Positions 54,159 through 64,000 of a stretch of 64,000 nucleotides of DNA are shown here, piece after piece. The stretch comes from Phytophthora quininea (lineage: Eukaryota > Oomycota > Peronosporomycetes > Peronosporales > Peronosporaceae): the NCBI GenBank assembly GCA_011947345.1, contig JAAVTG010000793.1, positions 1-64,000 on the forward strand, given 5' to 3'. Positions within the stretch are counted from its first letter, which is position 1. The number at the start of each line of letters is the position of its first letter. The notes beneath the pieces are model-generated. The model worked only from the letters and a program-made list of their open reading frames with translations, ran no database searches and was not told the origin of the DNA. The translations under genes and the position numbers were made by a program.

Positions 54159-55513
54159 ATCACATTATCAATTACCGGCAGTAGATATCCACTTAGATAA
54201 ATCACACTGGACAAGGTCTTATGAATCCTTTGTCAAGGACACACCTAGGTGTAGGAATCCACTGAACTTTCGCTAAGGTAGCAGCGAGCTCCCGCACACA
54301 ACAATACACCTTCCAGAACGTCAGGCGAATGTTGGCCGTGGTCTGAAGGAACCAGATCCGACTCTGCCCGAGCCGGTGTGGCCTCCACTCACTATCTACT
54401 CTGTAGGCAAATATAAGCCGACGCTACAGGCACGAGCCTTCGCCTGTACGTCTAAACACTCTCTCACACACTCAAAAACCCGTGGCACCAGCAAACGAAG
54501 GTTGCCTAGTCCCGTGGACTCTCTGACGGGGGCGCCGGAGTATAACCCCGGCTGGAAGTCACGTTGGAATGCGACTAGCACTCCAACACAGGGGCCCTTT
54601 CGCCCAACAGTCCCCTATTAATAGGGTCAAACCAAATACACTCTAACTACCACTTCTCATTCTTGGCCTGACCAAACGAACACTCACTTCACGAAGGTCT
54701 GTGTTCGCTGGCAGGCATAACCCACGACAACAGGGCAAGGTGCTTACCTAGGACGCTTGACCGCTTGGGAAGTCGGGGGAAATTCTGCTCTGTTTGTATC
54801 GCCCTCGCGAGCTCTTACTCTCTCTAATCCTACCCTTATCGATGAATCTATACAATTGTCAAGTGAAATACTAGCATCGCCGTCGGAGCCACCCATCCGA
54901 AGATTTAACGACCAGGCGATGGTTCGCAATAGCGACCACCTCGGCATAGCGACCATCAACGAACCTTCGCTTCACGTCGCAATTGGTCCAGCTGGATCCT
55001 CTTTATCAACCAATAGCGGAGGCAACAGTTCGTTGATGGATCTTGGAGAAATCTCCACACTACACAAGTCATTCCATCGGATGATGCACGGAAGCACTTT
55101 CGTCCCAAGAATGGGACAAATATTGGAGCAGACGTCCGTTACGAATGCCGTTGAAGACGGTCAGCCGAGATTGGCACCCAGAAAGTCGACATAACGTTTT
55201 GCTAGTCTGACCAGTAAGACCATGATACGGATAGTTCGTGTCTGCAAAATCTGGAGACCGGTGAGTGCGGTCGAAAACACGCCTCATGAGCTGACCGAAC
55301 GTTTTCCCGTTCACGCAGTCATCCAGTTTCTTGTCTTTTTCTAGAGTTAGTGCATGTACTCGGGAAATTCTTTCGTTGTCCACGAACCGCTCCATGGTCT
55401 CTGCTATTTCTGTGCACTTAAATTTGCTGTCAGACGGCGCGAAATTGTCGGTCATCTAAGCACGAGCCGGACTTTAATTCGTGTTTCCCTTCATGGGCTT
55501 CCCATGTTTAACG
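54159..55513. other. No clear gene
   Basis: Frames on both strands of 60-145 codons without motifs. The plus frame 54757-55194 is Ser/Thr/Pro-rich with ILASPSEPPIRRFNDQAMVR and is the most protein-like, but it has no recognised domain and the opposite strand (55455-55069) is open too. Confidence 0.3.
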
Positions 55514-57146
55514 TACTTCCTCCGCCCGGAAATATAGGCGGGATTGTAGGAATGCTTTAGTTTTATGTTCAAAACACTTCTATTCTGCATCCTGATTAGT
55601 TCATCGTAAAGCGCTGCGCTTTGAATTTGCATTCGTGGTTCTCCGGCGAATGTCCGCTCAATAGAAGAAAAGTTACAGCCGCCGACACACCGCTATTTCG
55701 ACCTCCTCCAGCGTTTACCCTTCGTCCGTTACTCCAATGGCATCCTCTGCCCTTCCCAATCCTACCACACACAAGAACCCGACTCCTGCTTAATGTGCTG
55801 AGGTTGTGGCCTACTTGCTGCATGTTGGCACCCAGCTACAGCCACCTAAAGAAGCAATTCGGGCCTGCGCGACGAAATTTCAGTGTAGAACCGATCAAAT
55901 CTCGCGTTTGTGGCCACGAGTCGTCAAGGACATCCACGAGGGGAAGCCAGTTAACTACGAGAGCGGCCGGAAGGGCCGAAGCGGCCGCAGGACGCGAATG
56001 ACGGCGGAGTTCCGCCTCGACCTGGACTATGCCATCGAACTTACCCCGTTGGAAGACAGAACTAATATTCCTACTTTGGCGAATGCACTCGGTATTTCCA
56101 GAACCACTTTGCATGATTACCTTCTAAAGGAGTGCACTCAGTATTTCCAGAACCATTTTGCACGATTACCTTCCTGATGGATTCTTCCGCAGCCTCACAA
56201 CAGCTTGACCCAAACCGATGCTAAAAACGGATCAGCAGCGCGTTTGCTCGTGTAGAGTTTGCGATGGATTTGTGCACCAAGGACCAGGGAGACGACTCAA
56301 GTTCGACAGGGATTACTTGCACTTAGACAAAGAATGTTTTTTTTACCTGAAAAAGGGAAGCAGCGATACTATCTTGGGGAGGACGAACAGGAGCCGCATA
56401 TTACTGTGAAGAACAACAACTACACTATCAAGGTGATGTTTCTCTGTGCACTGGCACGTCATTGTGTTTGGGAAGGAAACATTGGGTTGTGACTGTTTGA
56501 TGTGTACGAACCGACTAAAAGGGCGAGCAAATACCGTGCTCCTGGGACGTTTGAGCTAAAACCATTTACTGTTGATCACGACAACTACCGGCAAGCGCTT
56601 TGCCGGATGGTCATCCCGCGCATCGAAGCGGTTTGGCCGTCGGGCGAGGACGTGCTGTTACAGCTCGACAACGCTAAGGCTCACGTTGCAGCTGATGACC
56701 CCAAAGTACTAGTCGCATGCCGTGACAATGGTTAGAACATGTAACCCAGCCCTCAACCTGCAAACTCGTCAGATTATAATGCAAATGGTATCGGTATTTT
56801 TTGCTTCAATTCAGTCGCTCCAGCACTAGAAGAGAGCAAAACCTATCAAGGACATAGTCGAGAACGTCGATAGTGCTTTCAATCAACTTCACTACACTAC
56901 AATCGGCAAAGCGTTTTTAACACATCAGTCGGTACTCCATGCAGCGATGAGTGTCGACGGCTGCAACAAGTGCAAGCTTCCTAATCTGTCGAAGGACCGA
57001 CTGCGAGATGGTGCCGGTTTCCTTCCGTCTGTGTTGACCTGTAGCGAGCTAGTGTATAACAGAGCAAAGGGATTTTTAAGTTCGGTCGAAAAATAAAACT
57101 AGCGACTAAGCGTACTTAACTCTTATATTTTCGGACGGAGGAAGTA
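55514..57146 (+). mobile_element. Second mariner-like DNA transposon
   Basis: Terminal inverted repeats of about 25 bp: 55514-55538 begins TACTTCCTCCGCCCGGAAA and 57121-57146 ends with its reverse complement (GGAGGAAGTA). TA at both ends is the expected target duplication. Length 1.63 kb. The first nine bases agree with those of the element at 21531. Confidence 0.85.
55806..57096 (+). pseudogene. mariner transposase of the second element, decayed
   Basis: Tc1/mariner DDE/D transposase on the plus strand. The N-terminal part (55806-56177) has a helix-turn-helix-like region (TDQISRLWPRVVKDIHEGK) and LANALGISRTTLHDYLLKE. After a break come WICAPRTRE- and QRMFFLPEKGKQRYYLGEDE, where the first Asp region would be, then TIKVMFLCALARHC (56405-56460). 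The second Asp is kept in LLQLDNAKAHVAADDP (56670) and the third in SSDYNANGIGIFCFNS (56770-56810). The C-terminus VDGCNKCKLPNLSKDRLRDG matches the other copy's end in style, stopping at 57096. Stops and shifts occur throughout. Confidence 0.78.
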
Positions 57147-57876
57147 AAAAGGCATGTCTGTGTGTCTGTCAGTCACGCTTTTCAGGGTTTCTGATTGGTA
57201 GATAAGATAATACAATTCAGTACATCAGACCAAGCGAAGCGAGGCTTTTGGCTCAGACGCTGCAGGGAATGAAGACTGCGCCGGTTTGCGGTACAGCTAG
57301 CTGGCTTGCTGTCTTTAACATTCTACTCGGTTCTCGCAAGGCCCAATAAGTTTCGGAACGGAATATGTGGTTGGCCCTCTGTTCTTGGGAAGTTCACTCT
57401 TACAGGAATCTCGATCTCCACCCCTCGCTGATCCGCTTGTAAATTACCACCCACTGTAATTTTCGCCAACGTTTCCAATTCTGGAGTTGGAGCTCTGAGA
57501 TGTTATTGGAAACTGTTGAGAGATCGAAAAGAGCTCGTCCTAGAAGATTGTAAATTGAATTGTGAGCGTCAGGCTTTCCGAGCCTGCTATCGGTTGGGAA
57601 CCTGTTGACTAATCATTAATCGTCAGCGTAGACAAAAAGAAGTAGCGCTTCCTTTGCCAAAAGAATTTGTAGCCATATCGCTATAACTAAGACTAAGTAT
57701 AGTTAACCTAACCCTAAAGGGGCACTATCGGCCGACTGTTCATCGAAGAGTTGGAAGCAACTTCGGTACATTTGCAATTTGTATGGCAACATCTCTGAAG
57801 CTACTTCCAAGAACTGATGTAACAACCGGTGTTGCACCAGTTCATTTGAGGAGCTAAATTTTAGTTGAGTAGTGAA
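57147..57876. other. No recognised gene
   Basis: AT-rich, stop-dense on both strands between the second mariner and the 21-bp repeat array. No motif recognised. Confidence 0.4.
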
Positions 57877-57981
57877 TGTTCCGACACGATATCCAAGTAC
57901 TACGACACGATAACGAGATACTACAACACGATATTTACCTACTACGGTACGATATTTACATACTAAGGCACGACATTAAGG
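57877..57981 (+). repeat. Left array: five 21-bp tandem units
   Basis: Units at 57877, 57898, 57919, 57940 and 57961, with consensus close to TACTACGACACGATATTTAC plus one base; a partial sixth begins at 57982. Spacing is exactly 21 bases. Confidence 0.85.
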
Positions 57982-58060
57982 TACTAATATCTATCCCACA
58001 AGCTCGGATCCTGTCCTAAACGGCAAATGCCATTGTATTTGTGCCTGAGCGACGGTGTTG

Positions 58061-59698
58061 CTAATCGAGACGAACAAATTGGGCGAGTGTATCGATAGTG
58101 AACGTGTTCGTGCTGTGGTCAGCTTCTTGATTTCCCCAATGTGTAGCGTAATAGTTCTGGTATCGCATTAACAGTTCGTTGGTTATCCGAGCGGCTTCTG
58201 AAATCCCATATAACTTAGCGAAGCGAATGACATCTTCCCCAATTAGTTTTGCCACACTGAAACGACTACGAGATGCGCCACTTGCCTTTTTATCCTTTGC
58301 TGTCCATTCACAAAGAGGTTTAAACAAATGTCGCGATGGATCGGGCCGCCAGTACATTTGACATAAATCCTTCCAGTCTGTTGATGAAGGGAATACGGAG
58401 ACATTGACTACAGAATCCGTTTGTAGTGTTGCCCCACCTGTGGGAGCGCGTGTGTCCACTCCACCGGTCACATTGTCTGCCAATCTGCTGACGATACTGT
58501 CCAGTTTTTTCGATGGCATCAAACCTTTCTTCTAGGTGGGAAGCACTTTGTGTTGTAGAAATTTGACATGTGTCTGGTATCGCGTTACTACTGTAGGTAC
58601 TGGGACAGCCAATCCAAGCTTTTCTATCAGGGGCCAGCGAGTCAGCTGGTACGTCATCTTCGCTGTGACAGCTTTGACCGAGCAAGTATCGAACTAATGT
58701 CTCCGTTGACTCGTTAGAACTCCATCTAGCCCACCATTTAACCATGCGTAGTGACCATCGCTTTTCCGGTACAGCATACATAAATCTATATTGCGCACCT
58801 GCACGGCGAAAGGTGTGAGACGTGAACCAAATACCACACCATTCTTGCCGAGAATAGCCTGGTAGATTAGTACCATGTTTGACCACATCATTGGAAATGA
58901 GATTAAGTAAATTGATGAATGTCTGCTCCGTCATTTGCGCACCCCACTTTATTTTCACGTCTTCACATCCGGTTTTGTTGCTCGGGACTTTAAACTTAGA
59001 TTTCAAGAATTTGGATAAACCAGGGAATAAAAATCATCGTCCTGCCAGTTATGGCTTGGTGCTATCAGATTAAGCCATCTTTCAAGATGGAAATACGCAT
59101 CAATGGCTTGCTCTGAGTCGCTGAGACGATGAAGGTTGTATTTACGGCCTTCCGCTACATCCGTCTTTCTCCCTTCAAGAACGTAAGATCCATAGTTGAT
59201 CGATGGATCCAATTTGCTAGGTCGTGTCAAACCCCAGGACACGTTTTTTTTCATTTTAAGCCTAGCACTTCACTAATCCTGCACATTCCATTGTCAGGGC
59301 CTGCTCGATCGCTCCGCTCGTGACTGCAAAAATAACCGGCGACAGCAGCCCGTATCTTCTCGGCTTTCTGGTGCGAAACAGACGTAGATGATGTGACGCT
59401 TTTCATGTAGGCGACTAGTAATGACGGCAGCTCTGGGAATCGTTTTGTAGCAGGGTCAGGAAACTCATGGACCATGCAGAACTCAGCAAACTACTTGAAG
59501 TGAGCAGCATAGGTCTTGTTTGTCGCTGGCTTCCTCACATGCGATGCTGTCTTGGTACCGCTCTGCACTAGCTCTTGCAGTGTCTGCACCCTGGCCATGA
59601 CGTCTGGTGGAGTAGTGAAAGATTTTGTGTGATGGCGACTCTTCACAGGTGACGGAGTCCAAGCCAATACTGGCGCAACTCCAAGACTGGAGTATCAA
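58061..59698 (-). pseudogene. Tyrosine recombinase of the 21-bp-repeat element, frameshifted
   Basis: The N-terminal SAM-like part lies at 59475-59251 (FPELPSLLVAYMKSVTSSTS and SHQKAEKIRAAVAGYFCSHE), leading to the first catalytic Arg in GMCRISEVLGLK. After a stop/shift in an A run (59254) comes YNLHRLSDSEQAIDAYFHLE. The frame 59006-58320 has the HxxR box in FTSHTFRRAGAQYRFMY, the Trp region in RMVKWWARWSSNEST and a candidate nucleophile Tyr in TLVRYLLG. The C-terminal extension continues to 58061 through one more shift, with a helical part (KLIGEDVIRFAKLYGISEAA). The shape is like stramenopile Crypton recombinases and differs from the Ndc10/GCR1_C family and from the one at 2489. Three or more lesions. 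Confidence 0.78.
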
Positions 59699-59760
59699 AA
59701 TCTCGTATCGTCGTATACAAATCTCGTGTCATAGTGCGCAAATCTCGTGCTGACATCGCC
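59695..59760 (-). repeat. Right array: three 21-bp tandem units, inverted relative to the left array
   Basis: The core AAATCTCGTRTC occurs at 59698, 59719 and 59740, exactly 21 bases apart. The left array, reverse complemented, has AAATATCGTGTC followed by GTAGTA in the same register; the right has AAATCTCGTATCGTCGTA in unit 1. Confidence 0.8.
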
Positions 59761-59783
59761 GATTGATATTTGGTCAGCACGCT

Positions 59784-60859
59784 TCAAGCACTATCACCGC
59801 TGTCGTGGTCAGCTACGGTCACCAGATCATCTTCCTTCCTCTTCTTCTTGGCGTCCTTCTCCCCAAAACGCGCGACGTGCTTAGCAATAACTTCATCCAG
59901 CGTCTGACAGTCTTGAAAATCGTTCATAGCTTCCAGTTGCTCCTTCAGCTCAGCCTTTGCCGCAACATACTCCCCCAACTCAACAGCAGCCTCCTCCTCC
60001 CTATGCGCGTGTGCTTTTTGAAGGTGGTCTGGGTATACTTAATGTAAGACTGGAGGGCCTTCGCTTCTTCTTGGACTTGATCAGGTTTAGCTTTCAAGCC
60101 ATCTTCGAAGTCCTTCACCATCTTCAGTGTTTCGGTAGCCTTTTCTTGAGCTAGATCCTTGTTGGCTACAAAAGGTCCTTAGCTCTTTTAGAGTGAAGGA
60201 CAAACTTTAGGGCTTTCAACCATGGCGGCGCTAGCATAGCAGGAAGACGAGCCGTGTTTTTTTCTTGCTTCCAGGTGTTTTTCCTCTCGCAGGAGCTGTC
60301 TCCAGCTCCTTCTTAATCTGCCATTCAATACGTTTTAGTATGAGCCATATAACCATCAAGAATATCACACGTACTTCCTGTAAAACGAATTCAAAAGCTT
60401 AACATCCTTGCTTAGCGGAAACAGAGGATGCTTCGTAGGCAGGCCTTTTGGCTTCGGTCTCGGGGTAAGTACGACAGGAGCAGCTTCTAGCTCGGCTAAC
60501 TGAGCACGTGTGTCTACAACAAACGCGTTAGAGATAGATTACTCCCATCAACAGCCTTCTTCACTTGACTTACTAGCCAGCTTCTTGTAAAGCTCAGTCG
60601 CGCGCTTCTTACGCTGTTTAGCGACAGCTACTGCGCGATGCTTGGTCCAATACTTCTTGTCAGCAACGCTGGGAGGTTGGCGCACCTTCCGTGGCTTACT
60701 ACAGCGATGCTTGGAGAAATTGGTTCGCGAATATTCGTTCCCACACGCTTCGCAGCGCTTGGTGGGGGCAGAGCCGTTTGGCGCTCGCTGCTTCCTCATT
60801 TCGCGATGTTCTGTGAATACCAGCCAGCCCCCTCCCCGTTCGAAATGCAAGAATCTCAT
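59784..60859 (-). CDS. Zinc-finger/coiled-coil protein with consensus introns, partly broken
   Basis: Start at 60859 or at the Met at 60799 (MRKQRAPNGSAPTKRC). Exon 1 carries a Cys/His motif (RCEACGNEYSRTNFSKHRC), then Lys/Arg-rich sequence. Intron 60573-60514 (GTAAGTCAAG, a CTCTAACG branch word, TTGTTGTAG) joins to TRAQLAELEAAPVVLTPRPK; intron 60374-60318 (GTACGTG to ATGGCAG) joins to LRRSWRQLLREEKHLEARKK. Two stops at 60180-60160 are followed by a TTTTGTAG, so a third intron may lie there. Then coiled coil: ATETLKMVKDFEDGLKAKPD. A one-base shift near 60020 leads to YVAAKAELKEQLEAMNDFQD and KKKRKEDDLVTVADHD, ending at 59784. The good introns argue for a host gene. Family and role unknown. 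Confidence 0.5.
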
Positions 60860-61300
60860 TGGTCAAAAACGACAAAATTTGCGTTGCATGAGCGTTGCAC
60901 CAGCGAAAGAAGTACCTGGGCGACGCACGACTCGGCACGGACGCGTGATGAGTGTGCTTGCGTGTAGCTTGCAACGACCACGGTCAAGCATTGCAACAGC
61001 AACGCCAAAACGTCGGTTTTCTAAGAGCAATTCATTTGCAGAAAAACGATATGTGGTAGTTAGTAACTTCCGCGGTAGCACAGGGTGAAAAGGCTCACTC
61101 AGCTATTTTGAAGCGATGCAAAAGCATCCCGTCTCTTCACGTACGTACACCCTCGCCATCGCCCCCGATAATGGCGCCAACCGTCTCGCACGTTCTCCTA
61201 CTGCCCAAAGATATTCAAGGTCAGGCCCCGTTGGCCCTATGGGTCTGTCATCACCATCGATGGCCCTATAGCTCTAATAGGTCTCCTGTAGCCGCCTAAC
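60860..61300. other. No clear gene; divergent upstream region
   Basis: Upstream of the zinc-finger gene (minus) and of the DIRS remnant (plus). The word CTCATTGGTCAAAAA at 60855 resembles the oomycete Inr only weakly and points the wrong way. Nothing else recognised. Confidence 0.3.
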
Positions 61301-64000
61301 GTGACGGTACAAATCGACGCTGCGAGACTGCCCTATCGTCCGTTCTCCACGGAGGTATTCGAGGACGGGGTCTCTTATCTATGGCTCCGTCAGGCTGTTG
61401 TTGGAAAATCCGAAGGTAGATACGTTTATGGGCAAGTAGCGGCTTACGCCGAAGGTATGGCCTCCATTCGTATCGCTCAAGGAAGCGTTGAATAGCTAGT
61501 TAACGATTTACTGGCCGTGCAGCCAATAATATGCTTTCTGCTGTCTCAATCCGAAGCCCCGGTTGAGTCTCTTACCGAGGATGCACTCGTTGAAAAACAC
61601 GGTCTCATCATTGACCGACCTCTCGGACGAAATGGACAACGGTCTACTCGGGCAAATCCACAATTACTTCTTGGCATCACCCTTACATGCCAACGACCAC
61701 CTGCCGAAGCCACGTTTCAACGGTCAAATGCTAACATCGGTCGCATTGTGACCGTGAGTGTTCGGCACGTAGTCGCCTACGTGTACTATATCGACGGAAG
61801 CCGCCGCGTACCCAGTGCCCAGCTATAAACCTTGTGAACGAACCGACCAGGACCCGATTCATGCGCAGGCTGGCTTACCCACGCCTGTACAGCAGGACGA
61901 TGAGGAAAGTGGTGATATTAAAGCAATGCTTGACCGAATCGCAACCCACGCCACTGCGCAGCAAACCAGGGGCAATCGCAAGTAGCTTTCTCAAATAACC
62001 GGGAATGCCCAACTTCTCCAAAGCTCAACTCAAGACCCAACAGTTACCGACCAGCACGGAGAGGTGCTATCCGCAATAGCACACTATCCAAATCTAGTTC
62101 TCTTCTACTTGTGTCTCTGCCAGTTAGTGGGAACCAAGAGGCCGGCTACACCCAGGCCAGAGCCTGGGTGTCAACACCGACGTATTTCCGGTTCTGGTGA
62201 TCTATTTGGAGTGTTAGACACTTCCGGCAGACAATCGAATCACGCTTTCAATCCATCCATCACGTAACAAGCTGTAAACATCCTGCTAGTTCCGCCAGCT
62301 CATGAAGGTAACCCTCATGCACTTTGTACGCTTTGGTTTCAGTGCACGAAGAGTCTGGTATGCCGACGGGTCCGTGAATCTTAACAATTTCTCAGCATCA
62401 GTGGTCCTATCCAAAGTCTCTCAAGATAATTCGCTCGACGACATCTCCAACGCACTAACTGTGCTGCATTTATGTGCAGAAGAATTCTTCGAGCAGAAGA
62501 CGTGCCGCCGAATTAGCTGTGATCGAGGGTTCGTCGAAGAACTACGTTCATTTTGCCTGTGGGGCTCCAAAGATGTCGATACACTGTTATTCTGGTTCGA
62601 CAGTATTCTCGAGGAATATCGTGCAGCGACGGAGATAGACGCAAGGCAGGGATCGTCAACTCGCCTAAACATCAAGGCCAAAATGTCTTTTCAGGACCCA
62701 GATTTGCAAATTGTGCTATATGTCATTCAATAGGAAAGGCTAGACTCGCTCATGACTGCCCCATCCCACCGATCCAGCATCGACAAACAAACGTTCAGAG
62801 AGTCGAAGCGACGCAGCGACGGAAAGAATCGCAAGACACCACACGAGGTTGTTTATGTCCTACCTCGTCGCGGACGACAGTCTGTGTGCATGAAATACCT
62901 TGCGACAGACGGGTGCCCATCGAAGTCCGACGAATGCTGCACGTTTCCGAACCAAGCCCATTTCATTCCCGACGTACTCGACACGATGGCCAGAGACTAT
63001 ATCACTAACAATCTGGGAGGCCTACAGCTGGAGCTAAGGTATCGACTCAATTGTGCCAAGAAGTGTGTAAGTCGTCATACACTTTCCATGTCTAGTTACT
63101 CGTCAACCATGTCCTGCGAACAACCGGATTCAAAATCTACGCAAAGTTTGCTCTTGTATCTGCCGTCCCACTCGGATCTTCCTGAACTGTTCTGCATCAC
63201 GCCGAAATCCGTAGTAAGCGTCCGGAATGCATAACAGGCAAGACTCAATTACGAAGTCGCCTGGCGACACAATATTGTGTCAGCACTTGTCACCGAAAAA
63301 CTTACGATTCCAAATTATCTACTCGTGCCCAGAATGGTCAACCGTCAACACCACTCGACCAAGCTCTCTGCAAAAGTCAGTTAGTACTCGTAGACCGCCA
63401 GAATATGTCACTAGCTGAGACTATATCACTGTGGCGATATGAATCTCAAAGTGACCCACGCCTTAACAAGGCCCTCGACCCCCAGTGGCTGGATATTCTT
63501 CTCCATGGATATCCACAAAAAGCTCCTGATATAGAAGCTGCCACAGTGGTGTTTCGCATGCGTTCTGATCGCCCCGAGCAGCGGACAAACGCCCGGCCCA
63601 GAACAACGAAAGTACGCAAAAGTTTCCCACGACTCTACTTCGAAGTGTTGGCGAAGGACAAGCAACGGGTACCCAGTTGATTATTGACATGGACACCGCA
63701 CCTGAGTGGTCCGAACTCCGCTTCAGTACTTTCGGTTGTGTACCAAAAAAAGCTTAAACCCTGCTGTCGAAGTGCATTGCATTCATTTTCTGTTCGGGAT
63801 GAGTTGAAGTGGACCCAAGCGGAAGCGGCATGAACCATGTTCCGACAAGCATCATAGCTGGAACGATTGACATCGATATCAATTTGTTTATGGATGCTTC
63901 CAACAGCAGTCTCTGTGTACTGCATCCAGCGGCCCGTGTGTAACGGGGTTACACAAAAGTCATAACCGTGTGTTGAATTTCAACTCTATAGCCATCTGGC
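61301..64000 (+). pseudogene. DIRS remnant with internal deletion, runs off the window
   Basis: Plus-strand relic of a second DIRS element. A first frame (61301-61828 in pieces) may be the N-terminal gag part. The frame 62302-62733 resembles the middle of the 24682 gag (MKVTLMHFVRFGF versus FRGLSVMHFVP region). The zinc finger is kept at 62880-62975 (VCMKYLATDGCPSKSDECC then AHFIP). At 63425-63470 SLWRYESQSDPRLNKAL matches RLLRGESAQDPRPNKAL of the RT leader. By 63870-63930 the reading is already RNase H (DIDINLFMDASNSSLCVLHP), so most of the reverse transcriptase is deleted. Stops and shifts are frequent. The sequence is cut at the window edge. Confidence 0.68.

Larger units (their letters stand above)
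57877..59760 (-). mobile_element. Tyrosine recombinase element bounded by inverted 21-bp repeat arrays
   Basis: A 1.9-kb unit: an array of five 21-bp units at the left (57877-57981), a recombinase gene read leftward (59698-58061) and an array of three 21-bp units at the right (about 59695-59760) in opposite orientation. The arrays are reverse complements of each other in consensus. They hug both ends of the gene, so they very likely define the element. Confidence 0.65.

Noticed and set aside
57877..57981. Array of short repeats as a CRISPR
   Set aside because: Units are directly adjacent with no spacers, and the setting is eukaryotic.

Overview
The window reads as nuclear DNA of an oomycete, most likely a Phytophthora species. 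The main evidence is a small family of secreted proteins with a signal peptide followed by RSLR and a dEER-type motif (RxLR effectors), an oomycete-type Inr/FPR core promoter in front of two of them, short 52-60 nt GT-AG introns, and a dense mosaic of Crypton, DIRS, Helitron, mariner and pogo elements. It is gene-sparse and repeat-rich. Only a few entries look like host genes: PIGN (GPI ethanolamine phosphate transferase 1, minus strand, 12737-15084), the effectors, two histone H4 copies, and several proteins of unknown function.

Layout. 1-1300: decayed minus-strand fragments. 2489-5355: a stop-riddled Crypton-type tyrosine recombinase abutting a pogo/DDE_1 transposase of opposite orientation. 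6108-9440: a Crypton with an Ndc10-like recombinase ending in a GCR1_C domain, followed by a small gene with a histone H1-like tail; its non-coding parts are studded with TCACA/TGTGA words. 10850-17861: the effector island, with one intact member (11119-11508), an inverted fragment (about 11600-11900), a decayed copy (12129-12540) and a frameshifted copy (17464-17861), with PIGN between them. 18790-20100: LINE-like debris.

20100-34909: Helitron A (plus strand), split by a mariner (21531-23262, clear TIRs and TA target duplication) and a DIRS retrotransposon (about 24455-30155). 36018-42335: an unknown three-exon gene, two DUF6818-like genes and a divergent pair of histone H4 copies. 42351-44997: Pif1-type Helitron helicase plus an antisense 2OG-oxygenase-like ORF. 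46184-47960: second Ndc10/GCR1_C Crypton (minus). 48940-53240: Helitron B Rep (minus). 55514-57146: second mariner. 57877-59760: another tyrosine recombinase element, bounded by inverted arrays of 21-bp repeats. 59784-60859: intron-containing zinc-finger/coiled-coil gene. 61301-64000: internally deleted DIRS remnant that runs off the window.

How it fits together. Most coding potential belongs to mobile elements, many nested in one another, so relative ages can be read: Helitron A is older than the mariner and DIRS inside it. At least four separate tyrosine-recombinase lineages are present. The most unusual structures are the inverted 21-bp arrays around the 58-kb recombinase, the 2OG-oxygenase-like ORF found antisense behind two Helitron helicases, the TCACA-rich non-coding parts of the 6-9 kb Crypton, and a 48-bp hairpin motif occurring as an inverted pair at 39907 and 54158. 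Many genes carry one-base shifts, often in homopolymers, so some apparent pseudogenes may be sequence errors.
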